From Paenibacillus odorifer (lineage in GTDB: Bacteria > Bacillota > Bacilli > Paenibacillales > Paenibacillaceae), in NCBI RefSeq assembly GCF_000758725.1, contig NZ_CP009428.1, forward strand, positions 6,014,001-6,078,000: a stretch of 64,000 nucleotides of DNA, given 5' to 3'. A program made the position numbers and the translations under genes. Positions within the stretch are counted from its first letter, which is position 1, and every line of letters starts with the position of its first letter. Below, piece after piece: positions 15,948 to 24,542 of the stretch. The notes beneath the pieces are model-generated. The model saw nothing but the letters and a program-made list of their open reading frames with translations, did no database searches and was not told the DNA's origin.

Positions 15948-16951
15948 GCTGAATCCTCTCCTACTAAATGATTGATGGTACGGAATAAATCCTGATTATT
16001 CCCAACTACCGCCTTAAGATCATCTGCAGATAATCCATCACTTCCTGAGAAATGAACGGAAAGAACATACTTCTTACCTAGAGGATAGCATAGGATATAT
16101 ACCTCTGCAACTTCCGTGCGTTGAAAAAAAGTCCATTTACTCGATAAAAATGCATCTACCACACTAGGCTGCTTCTCATTCCCTTTCGTTACAGACAAGG
16201 GATAGGAGTGACCGCGTCCGACATTCCCCCCCACCTGAACTAGTTGTTCCTTCGCTTGTGCCTGCCAGATGGCTGCACCGATTACACGACAATGCTTCGG
16301 AGGTAAAAAGGAATTGCGTATCGCCTCACTAAGTGCGTGATACTTCTCTCCATTCTCGGAGATGGTCACATTACTATTATATTGCCAAAAAAAATGAAGG
16401 ATACTTTCCTTGCGCCTTAAATCCATCTTTAGCTGCTCTAAATCTTTAAGCGGGTCACGGAATCTTCCACGCTCTTGAATACTATCAATAATCTTACCAC
16501 AGCTCACATCCACAGCAGCCGTAGGATTATCGTGATGCACTTCATACTCTAACGATGTAATTCCTGCTAAATCAGATAGCAGATGATATTCTTCTACATT
16601 TTCTCCAGGGATCAGATCATCACGCGCAGTTACCTGATCAGGTACTAGACAAAAAACACGGCTGCGCCGCAATCTAGCCCAAAACAAACCCATTTCAAAC
16701 CCCGTATTATCGCGGGTCACATAATAATATTTACCACGTATTTTGGCGACATCATCTGGCGAGAACACAAATACGGCAAAATCGCTCTCATCCAAATTTC
16801 TCTCCAACGCCTCCATGGTGTATTCATTCGCACGAAAAGCGTTGGCATACCAAGGATGCACTTCAGCATCCCTCTTCAGCTGCTCATGAATCGCTCTTGC
16901 ATAACGTATAGACTCCCTGGAAGATCCAATGAATAGCTTTGGTTTAGTCAC
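15944..16951 (-). CDS. TIR-like nucleotide-binding domain protein with GAF-like C-terminus
   Basis: A 335-residue cytosolic protein. Residues 1-120 match the pattern of the predicted nucleotide-binding TIR-like family (Pfam PF10137, the CAP12-like group): KPKLFIGSSRES at 3-14, FAVFVFSPDDVAKIRG at 58-73 and TRDNTGFEMGLFWARL at 79-94. Glu86 is at the position of the catalytic glutamate of NAD-cleaving members. Residues about 165-185 form a charged helix. Residues 186-333 look like a small sensor domain (EVYILCYPLGKKYVLSVHF), GAF-like by eye. The GTG start follows AAGGAG with 7-base spacing. Family members serve in anti-phage NAD depletion; that role here is inferred. Start of a two-gene operon. 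Confidence 0.8.
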   Translation of the reverse strand: MTKPKLFIGSSRESIRYARAIHEQLKRDAEVHPWYANAFRANEYTMEALERNLDESDFAVFVFSPDDVAKIRGKYYYVTRDNTGFEMGLFWARLRRSRVFCLVPDQVTARDDLIPGENVEEYHLLSDLAGITSLEYEVHHDNPTAAVDVSCGKIIDSIQERGRFRDPLKDLEQLKMDLRRKESILHFFWQYNSNVTISENGEKYHALSEAIRNSFLPPKHCRVIGAAIWQAQAKEQLVQVGGNVGRGHSYPLSVTKGNEKQPSVVDAFLSSKWTFFQRTEVAEVYILCYPLGKKYVLSVHFSGSDGLSADDLKAVVGNNQDLFRTINHLVGEDSA

Positions 16952-16988
16952 GGCAATGCTCCTTCATCCTCTTTCCCGATATGTAATA

Positions 16989-16994
16989 ATTATA
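16989..16994 (-). promoter_or_regulatory. Likely -10 element of the TIR operon
   Basis: A perfect TATAAT on the minus strand about 38 bases before the GTG. The -35 region (TTTTCT at 17-base spacing) is poor, so expression may be low or activator-dependent. Confidence 0.4.
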
Positions 16995-17100
16995 CAAGTC
17001 TTTAGACCACCAGAAAAGAGGCCTTATTCTCAAAAAATATTATTCTAAACCTCGTAAATTGGGTAAGGAATTACGACTACTCTCAAAAAGCGAGGATACT

Positions 17101-18249
17101 ATGAACAAAATGATAGGTGTCACCCTGCTCACAGCTTGCCTTTTGGGTATAGCAGCGCCACAGTCTGCTGAAGCAAAGACAGCAGCAGGAAGTTATACCG
17201 CACAGGTATATGCGAGTTCTTTAAATGTACGCGATGAACCGGCTAAGAATGCAACTGTTGTAGGATCAATTAAGAATGGGGCTCGGGTTACTGTGACTGA
17301 TGAGCAGCACGGATGGTTAAAGGTTAAGGCGGGGAGCACCTCTGGCTGGGTAGCGGGTTATTACCTAAAAAAGGTGAACAGCAACTCCCTGCAATCCAGC
17401 GCTTCTGGAACGTCTATTGCTACTAAAACCAATACTGCCTCGTCAACATCAGCCAATGCTTCTAGTAGAACTTCAAAGGCTACAGTCACGGCTGATTCTC
17501 TACGCATCCGAAGTGGCCCAGGAACACAATATAAGGTGCTCGGTTCTTTAAAAGCCAAGGATACAGTCACTCTCCTTCTTCATCAGAACGGCTGGGCTCG
17601 AATTCGCACAGCCAGCGGTGAAACTGGTTGGGTGGCAGAGCAATATATCCGAAGCGGAAGCACACCAAGCAGTACAAGCAGCATAAGCACCGTCCAGCAT
17701 AAAGGCGGACTACGAGGAAAGCTGATCGTCATCGATCCTGGTCATGGCGGCAGTGATCCGGGCATGCTCGGCACTACATATAACACCATGGAAAAGGATT
17801 TGAATCTGCACACTGCACTTTATGTCCGGGATGCTCTTGTTGCTAAAGGAGCACGGGTAGAGATGACTCGCACCCGAGACGATCAAAAGCCCACGTTAGC
17901 ACGTCGTGTTCAGATGAGCCAAGCCCTGCGTGCTGACGCTTTTGTAAGCGTTCATTATAATTCTTCACCTAAAAATGTGTCCGGAACGTTGACCTTCTTT
18001 TATTCAGAAGCGGATGATTTGAAGCTCGCGCGGGCGATTGAAACCCGGCTGGGGCAAGGCATCGGTCTGAAGAGCAACGGGTTGTCCTTTGGCGATTATC
18101 ACATCCTAAGGGAGAATCGGATTCCATCTACCTTGGTCGAGCTTGGATTCCTTACCAATCCTATAGACGAGTCCATTGTCCGCAAGACCTCCTATCAGAA
18201 AAAAGCGGCTAAAGCCATCGCCGAAGGCGTAGCAGATTATTTTAAATAA
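17101..18249 (+). CDS. Secreted N-acetylmuramoyl-L-alanine amidase with two SH3b domains
   Basis: A 382-residue autolysin-type cell-wall hydrolase. The ATG at 17101 has GCGAGG upstream and gives a clean signal peptide (MNKMIGVTLLTACLLGIAAP, cleavage near AEA/KT); the longer TTG frame from 17059 would put 14 charged residues before it. SH3b modules lie at about 29-91 and 125-185 (SLNVRDEP and SLRIRSGPG motifs) and bind the wall. The Amidase_3 domain at about 206-382 has zinc-ligand motifs VIDPGHGGSDPG, MEKDLNL and SVHYNSS, and catalytic Glu in TLVELGFLTN. It cleaves the bond between muramic acid and the stem peptide. Confidence 0.92.
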   Translation: MNKMIGVTLLTACLLGIAAPQSAEAKTAAGSYTAQVYASSLNVRDEPAKNATVVGSIKNGARVTVTDEQHGWLKVKAGSTSGWVAGYYLKKVNSNSLQSSASGTSIATKTNTASSTSANASSRTSKATVTADSLRIRSGPGTQYKVLGSLKAKDTVTLLLHQNGWARIRTASGETGWVAEQYIRSGSTPSSTSSISTVQHKGGLRGKLIVIDPGHGGSDPGMLGTTYNTMEKDLNLHTALYVRDALVAKGARVEMTRTRDDQKPTLARRVQMSQALRADAFVSVHYNSSPKNVSGTLTFFYSEADDLKLARAIETRLGQGIGLKSNGLSFGDYHILRENRIPSTLVELGFLTNPIDESIVRKTSYQKKAAKAIAEGVADYFK

Positions 18250-18276
18250 CTGGCTGGAACAACCCTCCAAAAAAAA

Positions 18277-18330
18277 AGCCCGACCCATGTATCTCTCAGG
18301 TATGATCTGAGGAGATTTGTGGGTCGGGCT
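18277..18330. terminator. Bidirectional terminator between amidase and mntH
   Basis: AGCCCGACCCA pairs with TGGGTCGGGCT around a second inner stem (TCTCAG/CTGAGGAGA), with A8 on one side and CTTTT on the other. Confidence 0.85.
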
Positions 18331-18345
18331 CTTTTGACTGCTTCC

Positions 18346-19638
18346 TTATACGAGCATTTGATAGACCAAGAACAAGTTCAACGATACAACCAGACCGGAG
18401 ATAATCCAGCCCAGAGTGGCTGTCATTTTGCGGTTCACTAACCCGCCCATAATCTGGCGGTTGCTTGTAAACACAACCAGTGGAATCAACGCGAACGCAA
18501 TCCCAAAGGACAGGATCACCTGACTGATCACGAGCGCTTTGGTTGGATTCACACCAAAACCAATGATCGCTAGTGGCGGAATGATGGTAATCGCACGGCG
18601 CAAGTACAGGTTAATTCTTTTGTTGATGAAGCCTTGCATAACCACATCGCCAGCCATAGTTCCTACGGAGGAACTCGACAGTCCCGCAATGAGTAGTCCC
18701 AGCCCAAACGAGATCGCCGTTACTGGCCCAGCTAAGTGACCAAATTGCTGAAACGCGACATCCAGATCCTCAACCACGAGACCATTTTTGAAAAACAATG
18801 CCGCAGAGACAATAACCATAGCCATATTTACTGCACCTGCGATAATCATCGCAATTATAATATCTATAAATTCCAGTTTGAAAATCTGTTTTTTCTCCGA
18901 TTCATTTACTCCGACAATACGATTCTGTGTAAGTGATGAATGCAGGTAAATCGCATGTGGCATCACTGTTGCACCTAGTATTCCTGCGGCCAACAGGATG
19001 CTGTCCACCCCTTCAAACTTCGGTGTAAACATGCCTACAGCAACAGCTCCCATATCTGGTTTAGCTACAATAACTTGAAAAGCGAAGGCTAATACGACTA
19101 TAAGAATCATTGCGGCAATCCCTGCCTCAAGGGAGCGGTATCCCCGGCGTTGCAGCTCTAAGATAGCAAATGAACCCACCGCAGTAATCAGTGCTGCTGG
19201 CAGCATGGGAATATCAAATAAGAGATATAATCCTAATGCCGCCCCGATAAACTCTGCCAGATCCGTAGCTATAATCACCAGTTCACTTTGAATCCATAAG
19301 AAGATAGATACACTCTTCGGAAAACGATCATGAGCGATCTCAGGCAAGTTCTTGCCTGTCGCAATCCCCAGCTTGGCGGATAACGCTTGGATTAATACAG
19401 CCATTAGATTCGAGGCTACGATCACCCACAATAAAAGATATCCATATTTGGAGCCTGCCGTAATATTGGTGGCAAAATTACCCGGATCCAGATAAGCAAC
19501 TGCAGCGATAAAAGCTGGGCCTAGGAAAGGAAGTAATCGTTTAATCCCTTTGATCTCCCCGTTAAGTACGGCTTGTGCTGAAACAGAGTTCTTATGTTGT
19601 TTTATATGTGGTTGTTCCACTAAAGTTTGTTCGAGCAT
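18346..19638 (-). CDS. mntH: NRAMP-family manganese/divalent metal transporter MntH
   Basis: A 430-residue proton-coupled metal importer with about 11 membrane segments. The hallmark metal-site motifs are DPGNFATNITAGSKYGY in TM1 and MPHAIYLHSSL in TM6. The ATG at 19638 follows AGAGGAGGAATTGAA; a start 14 codons earlier has no such site. A promoter and a MntR-like box lie upstream, predicting repression by manganese. Monocistronic. Confidence 0.94.
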   Translation of the reverse strand: MLEQTLVEQPHIKQHKNSVSAQAVLNGEIKGIKRLLPFLGPAFIAAVAYLDPGNFATNITAGSKYGYLLLWVIVASNLMAVLIQALSAKLGIATGKNLPEIAHDRFPKSVSIFLWIQSELVIIATDLAEFIGAALGLYLLFDIPMLPAALITAVGSFAILELQRRGYRSLEAGIAAMILIVVLAFAFQVIVAKPDMGAVAVGMFTPKFEGVDSILLAAGILGATVMPHAIYLHSSLTQNRIVGVNESEKKQIFKLEFIDIIIAMIIAGAVNMAMVIVSAALFFKNGLVVEDLDVAFQQFGHLAGPVTAISFGLGLLIAGLSSSSVGTMAGDVVMQGFINKRINLYLRRAITIIPPLAIIGFGVNPTKALVISQVILSFGIAFALIPLVVFTSNRQIMGGLVNRKMTATLGWIISGLVVSLNLFLVYQMLV

Positions 19639-19683
19639 TTCAATTCCTCCTCTTGCCCTGAAAAAGTTGTCTATATACACGAA

Positions 19684-19700
19684 AGTTTCCCCTGTGCAAC
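19684..19700 (-). promoter_or_regulatory. MntR-type operator
   Basis: On the minus strand GTTGCACAGGGGAAACT matches the B. subtilis MntR site TTTGCCTTAAGGAAACT at 11 of 17 positions, with both half-sites (TTGC, GGAAACT) intact. It lies just downstream of the start point. Confidence 0.5.
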
Positions 19701-19710
19701 TTATATTTAA

Positions 19711-19739
19711 AGTATATGCTTATTTCTGAAAAATGTAAA
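19711..19739 (-). promoter_or_regulatory. Promoter of mntH
   Basis: Minus-strand TTTACA (19739-19734), 17 bases, TATACT (19716-19711). Confidence 0.65.
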
Positions 19740-19787
19740 TATGTTTCATATGGAATTTTCATTTGCTTATAATACTTATGACCAATA

Positions 19788-19837
19788 ACAAAAAAAGCTA
19801 GACGATGATCAGAAATTACCCGATCTTCGCCTAGCTT
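19788..19837 (-). terminator. Terminator of glnS
   Basis: AAGCTAGGCGAAGATC pairs with GATCATCGTCTAGCTT (one mismatch, one G-U) and is followed by a T run. Confidence 0.8.
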
Positions 19838-19844
19838 AAGCTGC

Positions 19845-21524
19845 TTATGAATTTTTCTTCCATGTGTCCTTCAGCGGTACTATCCGATTCAGCACCAGCT
19901 TATCTGCCGTGGTGTACTTCGTATCCACACAGAAAAATCCATGCCGGATCAATTGAAATTTATCTTCTGGCGTTGCGTTGCCCATCGATGGCTCCAGCAA
20001 ACAATCCTTCAGGATCGTCAAGGAATCCGGATTAAGATACGCGTCCCAGCGCTCACCGTCTTCTTTAGGACCGTCGTTATCTTTCAGCAGCCGCTCATAT
20101 AGATGAACATCAGCTTTGATAGCATGATCTGCCGATACCCAGTGAATGGTTGCCTTAACCTTCCGTTCATTAAACCCGCTTCCGCTCTTCGTTCTCGGAT
20201 CATAGGTGCAGCGAAGCTCTAGGATTTCTCCGGTAACTTCGTCCTTGATTACTTCGTTGCATTTAATGAAATAAGCACCCTTTAGCCTTACCTCGTTCCC
20301 CATAGTCAGCCTGTGATAACCTTTTGGCGGCTCCTCCATGAAATCTTCTTGTTCAATATAAAGGGTTCGTGAAAAAGGAACCTCTCTTTCCCCAAGTGAC
20401 TTATCTTCACTGTTATTCTCAATCGTCAGCCCTTCATTATGATCCTCAGGATAATTAGTAATGACCACTTTTAAAGGCTTAAGAACAGCCATCACACTTG
20501 GAACCTTTGCCTTCAAATCTTGTCTAAGCGCATGCTCTAACATGGCAATATCCACAATGGTGCTATTTCTGACAAATCCAATTTCCTTCACAAAATTCCG
20601 GATACTCTCCGGTGTAAAACCTCTTCTGCGTAAACCGCGAAGCGTAGGAAGTCTTGGGTCATCCCAACCGTCTACATAATGGCCTGTAACCAGCTGTCTG
20701 ATATACCGTTTACTCGTCACAACTCCGGTGATGTTCACCCGTCCAAACTCTCTTTGCTTGGGAGCCTCAGGGGTATCCAGCTCATTCAGTACCCACTCAT
20801 AGAGCGGCCGATGATCCTTAAATTCAATCGAGCATAAGGAATACGTAATCCCTTCGATAGCATCTTGTATAGGATGGGCAAAATCATACATCGGATAGAT
20901 ACACCATTCGTTACCCGTTCTATAATGCTCCGCATGAATGATTCTGTAAATCACCGGATCACGTAAGTTGATATTAGGTGAGCTCATATCTATTTTAGCC
21001 CGCAACACTCTGGCTCCCGTCGGATAATCTCCAGCTTTCATCTCCGTAAATAACCGCAAATTCTCTTCTACAGAACGCTCCCGGAACGGGCTGTTTTTTC
21101 CCGGCTCCGTAAGCGTCCCTCTATAGGCTGTCACCTCTTCAGGTGATAAATCACAGACATAAGCCTTTCCTTTTCGGATTAACGTAACTGCGCTATTGTA
21201 TATTTTCTCAGAATAATCTGATCCATAAAAAATATGGTCCGGTGGATAGCCCATCCATTGAATATCTTCGATGATGGCATTTACATACTCCAGATCCTCT
21301 TTTAAAGGATTGGTGTCATCAAAGCGCAAATGGAACTTCCCGCCATACTTTTTCGCAGTCGTATAGTTCGTGTGAATAGCATACGCACTGCCAATATGCA
21401 GATACCCGTTAGGCTCAGGTGGAAATCTCGTGCAAATATCTCTACTGTAAGTCCCTGCTCCCAGCTCTTCTTGAATCAATCTGTCGATGTAACTCTCTGC
21501 TAATACTTCCGGTTCCTCGTTCAT
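19845..21524 (-). CDS. glnS: Glutaminyl-tRNA synthetase
   Basis: A 559-residue class I synthetase that charges tRNA-Gln with glutamine directly. The catalytic HIGH motif appears as PPEPNGYLHIGSA and the KMSKS loop as VVTSKRYIRQL. The tRNA-binding parts and the C-terminal anticodon beta-barrels are complete and length is normal for the family (about 550). The ATG at 21524 follows AGGAGGTAACACC; an open frame 40 codons longer runs back into the T-box terminator and is not credible. Most Bacillota lack GlnRS and use Glu-tRNA amidation by GatCAB, so this gene may have been acquired or be a second route. Its own T-box leader controls it. Confidence 0.93.
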   Translation of the reverse strand: MNEEPEVLAESYIDRLIQEELGAGTYSRDICTRFPPEPNGYLHIGSAYAIHTNYTTAKKYGGKFHLRFDDTNPLKEDLEYVNAIIEDIQWMGYPPDHIFYGSDYSEKIYNSAVTLIRKGKAYVCDLSPEEVTAYRGTLTEPGKNSPFRERSVEENLRLFTEMKAGDYPTGARVLRAKIDMSSPNINLRDPVIYRIIHAEHYRTGNEWCIYPMYDFAHPIQDAIEGITYSLCSIEFKDHRPLYEWVLNELDTPEAPKQREFGRVNITGVVTSKRYIRQLVTGHYVDGWDDPRLPTLRGLRRRGFTPESIRNFVKEIGFVRNSTIVDIAMLEHALRQDLKAKVPSVMAVLKPLKVVITNYPEDHNEGLTIENNSEDKSLGEREVPFSRTLYIEQEDFMEEPPKGYHRLTMGNEVRLKGAYFIKCNEVIKDEVTGEILELRCTYDPRTKSGSGFNERKVKATIHWVSADHAIKADVHLYERLLKDNDGPKEDGERWDAYLNPDSLTILKDCLLEPSMGNATPEDKFQLIRHGFFCVDTKYTTADKLVLNRIVPLKDTWKKNS

Positions 21525-21575
21525 TGGTGTTACCTCCTGTTTATAAGTGATATCCGCCTGCTTAATCTGCAAAAT

Positions 21576-21870
21576 AAAAAGAACCTCACCTCCAAGACTT
21601 ATGGTCTTGGGGACGAAATTCTCGCGGTACCACCCCAGGTTCATTAATATGTCACCATATTAATCTCATCAAGTACGGCAAAACATCTTACGCAGTGCTT
21701 ATACTCTAGCTCTATAACAGGAGCTCCCGTCATACCATCCCCTTAGTCCGGTTCCGATATGCCGCTCAGAGGCTTGTTTCGATAAAATCCCCCTTACCCA
21801 GTTCTCATCATCCAGGGCTCTCTGTGAAGGAATGATTTCATGTACTCTTCTCGTCATCGCGTTTGATTAT
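21576..21870 (-). promoter_or_regulatory. T-box riboswitch for glutamine tRNA
   Basis: The minus-strand leader has the T-box core GGGTGGTACCGCG (21634-21622), stem I hallmarks (GATGACGAGAAGAGTA, AGAGAG) and a terminator in which GAACCT (21642-21637) pairs with AGGTTC (21586-21581) before TTTTT; the inner helix is CCAAGAC/GTCTTGG. The specifier loop reads GAAACAAGCC, so the codon is CAA (21776-21774), glutamine, agreeing with the gene. Uncharged tRNA-Gln would stabilise the antiterminator and allow synthesis. Confidence 0.9.
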
Positions 21871-21877
21871 TTTGTAT

Positions 21878-21906
21878 AGGATACCAAAAAGATAACCCTA
21901 TGTAAA
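21878..21906 (-). promoter_or_regulatory. Promoter of the glnS T-box leader
   Basis: Minus-strand TTTACA (21906-21901), 17 bases, TATCCT (21883-21878), placed just past the stop codon of the upstream methyltransferase gene. Confidence 0.55.
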
Positions 21907-21911
21907 TGTGC

Positions 21912-23468
21912 TTATTCCTCGCTCAGCGCCGTGAGAAGCTCCAATACTACTTCATTGTCAGGCTCTGCAGCCAAAGCTCTACGCGCGTATTCCAATGCAG
22001 CAGCTTCAGCTCCTAGCTCGTAGTTACAAATTGCCATGCTATAAAGCACTGATGCTAATGGTTCTTCCGTATTGGCATGCATAGAGCGTTCTAAGTAAAC
22101 CAATGCTTCCGCGAATTTATCCATTTCATACAGCAGTAACCCCGCATCTAGCGACAGGTCATAACTCTGTTCCATCGGATAATAGCCAGTCCACATCAAC
22201 TGTATTCCTCGCTGTAAATCCAGCATTTCTTCATCACTGGCACTGGGCAGTAGCTCCGAAATCTGTTCAGCACTATGGATAAACCATTCAGCATCATACC
22301 CACCCAAACGCCAAAAGGCCAAAATTTGCTGCAGCCCCATCGTATCTAATTGCTGATCCATCCATTCCTTCATACTAAAGAAATCATCGGGACCAAAACG
22401 TTCTATAAACCGCTTGTAACCCAGCCGAGTATTTGTATAGCTCAACGGAGTTGGAAGCATAAGAATACAGCCGATGTTCAGGTTTTTATAGTGATGACTG
22501 GTGAATATTGAATGCGCCCCTTTTTGTTTCAGCACATGTTCTATCGCATGATAATTCGCAGTCAAAGAGAAGCTTCCGTGATGAATCAGCAATGGAGGTT
22601 CTGCAAATTCCCAGTTCTCTAAGCGATGGTCTCCCTTATCCGCTGTAAGCAGCACGAATCCCTCTGTAGAGAGCCGCGCAAGCCGCTCCAGACAAGTGAG
22701 CCCCACCACCGGAAAGAGTATATGTGAATCCTCCAGCTTCTGCTGATAAAGCGCTATAACGTCATGATAGGGATAAGTCTCCTCTTCATAACTAGCCGCA
22801 CGCCGATAATGGTACTGCGGGATGATTTTGCCGAGCGCATCGGAGGGGTTATCCGGATCAACTTCCGCCGAATACTGGATCGAAACCTCACATTCATATA
22901 TTTTTCCTTCATCCACATAAATTAATTCTTGCGGAATGCTGTCAAAAAAATAATTTGCCACAATCACCAATGGCTGCTGTAAATCACCAGGCCGAATGCT
23001 GAGCTTAGCGTGTACTAAATGTAGTTCTACATCCTGCACAGCATCAAAACGTGCGAAGTCCAAAATACCCTGCTTCACGTAAGGAAGTAGGCTCGGGTGC
23101 TGCTGCCAACTGGATATATTTTTGGAAGGCAAATCGCTCATCACATAACGAAAAGGAGGTAGAGGAATATCTGCGTAGTCTACGATTTCACACAACTTTT
23201 TAAGCACATGGAACGCTAACCGGCCTGCTCCCGCTCCAAGTTCTAGAATCGTAACGGTCTCTGAGAGATGCCCTTGTCCAGCCCGGTCTTGCAGGAATCC
23301 AAAGATCATCTCTGCGTATGCTGTTGCAATCATAGGGTTACTCGTGATGTACTGCGGGACCTGATCATTATTCCAAGCCTTTAATCCCTGCTCTTCATAA
23401 TATGTTCGTTGCAATTCCCAAATCGGTGCTTCGCTGAAGCGATATTGCTGTTCTTTGTTACCTGTCAT
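21912..23468 (-). CDS. MidA-like SAM-dependent methyltransferase with C-terminal TPR repeats
   Basis: A 518-residue protein. Motif I of a class I methyltransferase, TILELGAGAG, is at residues 73-82, preceded by ITSNPMIATAYAEMI and followed by VANYFFDSIPQEL, a pattern of the MidA/NDUFAF7 group (COG1565), whose mitochondrial member methylates an arginine in complex I. The last 100 or so residues are two to three TPR-like helix pairs (ALVYLERSMHANTEEPLASV, ALEYARRALAAEPDNE). The TPR fusion suggests a protein substrate. Substrate unknown. The ribosome site is weak (AGCGGGTAAAG). Confidence 0.75.
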   Translation of the reverse strand: MTGNKEQQYRFSEAPIWELQRTYYEEQGLKAWNNDQVPQYITSNPMIATAYAEMIFGFLQDRAGQGHLSETVTILELGAGAGRLAFHVLKKLCEIVDYADIPLPPFRYVMSDLPSKNISSWQQHPSLLPYVKQGILDFARFDAVQDVELHLVHAKLSIRPGDLQQPLVIVANYFFDSIPQELIYVDEGKIYECEVSIQYSAEVDPDNPSDALGKIIPQYHYRRAASYEEETYPYHDVIALYQQKLEDSHILFPVVGLTCLERLARLSTEGFVLLTADKGDHRLENWEFAEPPLLIHHGSFSLTANYHAIEHVLKQKGAHSIFTSHHYKNLNIGCILMLPTPLSYTNTRLGYKRFIERFGPDDFFSMKEWMDQQLDTMGLQQILAFWRLGGYDAEWFIHSAEQISELLPSASDEEMLDLQRGIQLMWTGYYPMEQSYDLSLDAGLLLYEMDKFAEALVYLERSMHANTEEPLASVLYSMAICNYELGAEAAALEYARRALAAEPDNEVVLELLTALSEE

Positions 23469-23523
23469 CTGTTTCTTTACCCGCTCTCTGTCTAGCTTGT
23501 TTGAATAATCTATAGCAATTGCC

Positions 23524-24381
23524 TTATTGCGCTCTAAATGTGCGTGACCTGAAAATGACGTATTCAGCCTCTGTTGGAATGGAAACGGAAAATGATAATA
23601 ATGCCGCCTTAGAGGTTAACGAATCAGGTCCTTTCAACGTTTGATAAAAAGAATTTCCTTTACTGTCCACACTCACCAGCTCTAATTCCGCGTTTCCTTT
23701 AGGGATGATGAATCCGGAGGTATTTTGCACGCCTAAGGTTAATCTATATTCTTTCCCGGATTGAGCCTGCGTTAGCATAGTAGGATATAAAGGATACGGA
23801 TGTGCTGTCGTTTCGAGTGGATAAGGAGCAAGGGCAAGATCTGCCTCAGGCTTCACCCATTCCTCCCCTTTTCTGGCTCCAATGCCAAGGGTTAATTTAT
23901 TCACATTATTAAATTGCACTTCCCAGCGAAAAGACTTAAGCCCTTCTAAAATAGGGGAAGCCGGAACAAACAGAGTGCCATCCTTTACCTCTGGAGCAAC
24001 GCCTAATGATTCTACGGTCTCCCCATTAAAATCTGCCTCTAGCTGCCCTGCTTTAATATTTCCTACAGATCGGTCCAACAGTGAAACAGTAACACTCTTG
24101 CTCAGAGCGTCATAGAGCAAATCTGCGCCAATCGCATTGGAGAAGGCTCGAATCGGCACCATTAATTTACCTGCTTTGAAATAAGGGGCGAGTTTACCTG
24201 GAAAAAGCACGTAATATCCCCCGTATGACAGTGGCATTACCTGTGTCCCTAACTGGACAGCTGCTGACACCGATGTAGGTGTAACCGCAGATCCCGCGGC
24301 GAACATAATCACTAAAAGACCTATTACATAAGCTTTTATTTTCCCTAATCGTTGTAAGGACTCCTTGATGTGAATCATCAC
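23524..24381 (-). CDS. Exported stalk-domain (copper amine oxidase N-terminal-like) protein
   Basis: A 285-residue protein with a signal peptide or N-terminal anchor (residues about 15-40, cleavage near SAA/VQ). Residues 60-165 contain a stalk-type domain: KLMVPIRAFSNAIGADLLYD and GTLFVPASPILEGL are typical of the copper amine oxidase N1 module common in Paenibacillus surface proteins. The C-terminal half is beta-rich and unassigned. It lies 55 bases upstream of the methyltransferase gene on the same strand. Probably cell-surface; no enzymatic motif. Confidence 0.75.
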   Translation of the reverse strand: MMIHIKESLQRLGKIKAYVIGLLVIMFAAGSAVTPTSVSAAVQLGTQVMPLSYGGYYVLFPGKLAPYFKAGKLMVPIRAFSNAIGADLLYDALSKSVTVSLLDRSVGNIKAGQLEADFNGETVESLGVAPEVKDGTLFVPASPILEGLKSFRWEVQFNNVNKLTLGIGARKGEEWVKPEADLALAPYPLETTAHPYPLYPTMLTQAQSGKEYRLTLGVQNTSGFIIPKGNAELELVSVDSKGNSFYQTLKGPDSLTSKAALLSFSVSIPTEAEYVIFRSRTFRAQ

Positions 24382-24542
24382 AAACCCCTCTCCAGTTCAT
24401 CTAGAACCTTAGCCTCTATTAGTAATAATCAATGATGACCCTACACATGTCAACTTGTACCACTTCTGCTATCCATCATAAAAGACAGCATTCCGCATAT
24501 ATTTTCATTGAACTCTTAAGGAACAAGAAAGGAGAACATCTT

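Noticed and set aside
21525..21644. 40-codon N-terminal extension of glnS
   Set aside because: It would lie in the T-box antiterminator/terminator; the ATG at 21524 has a strong ribosome site.
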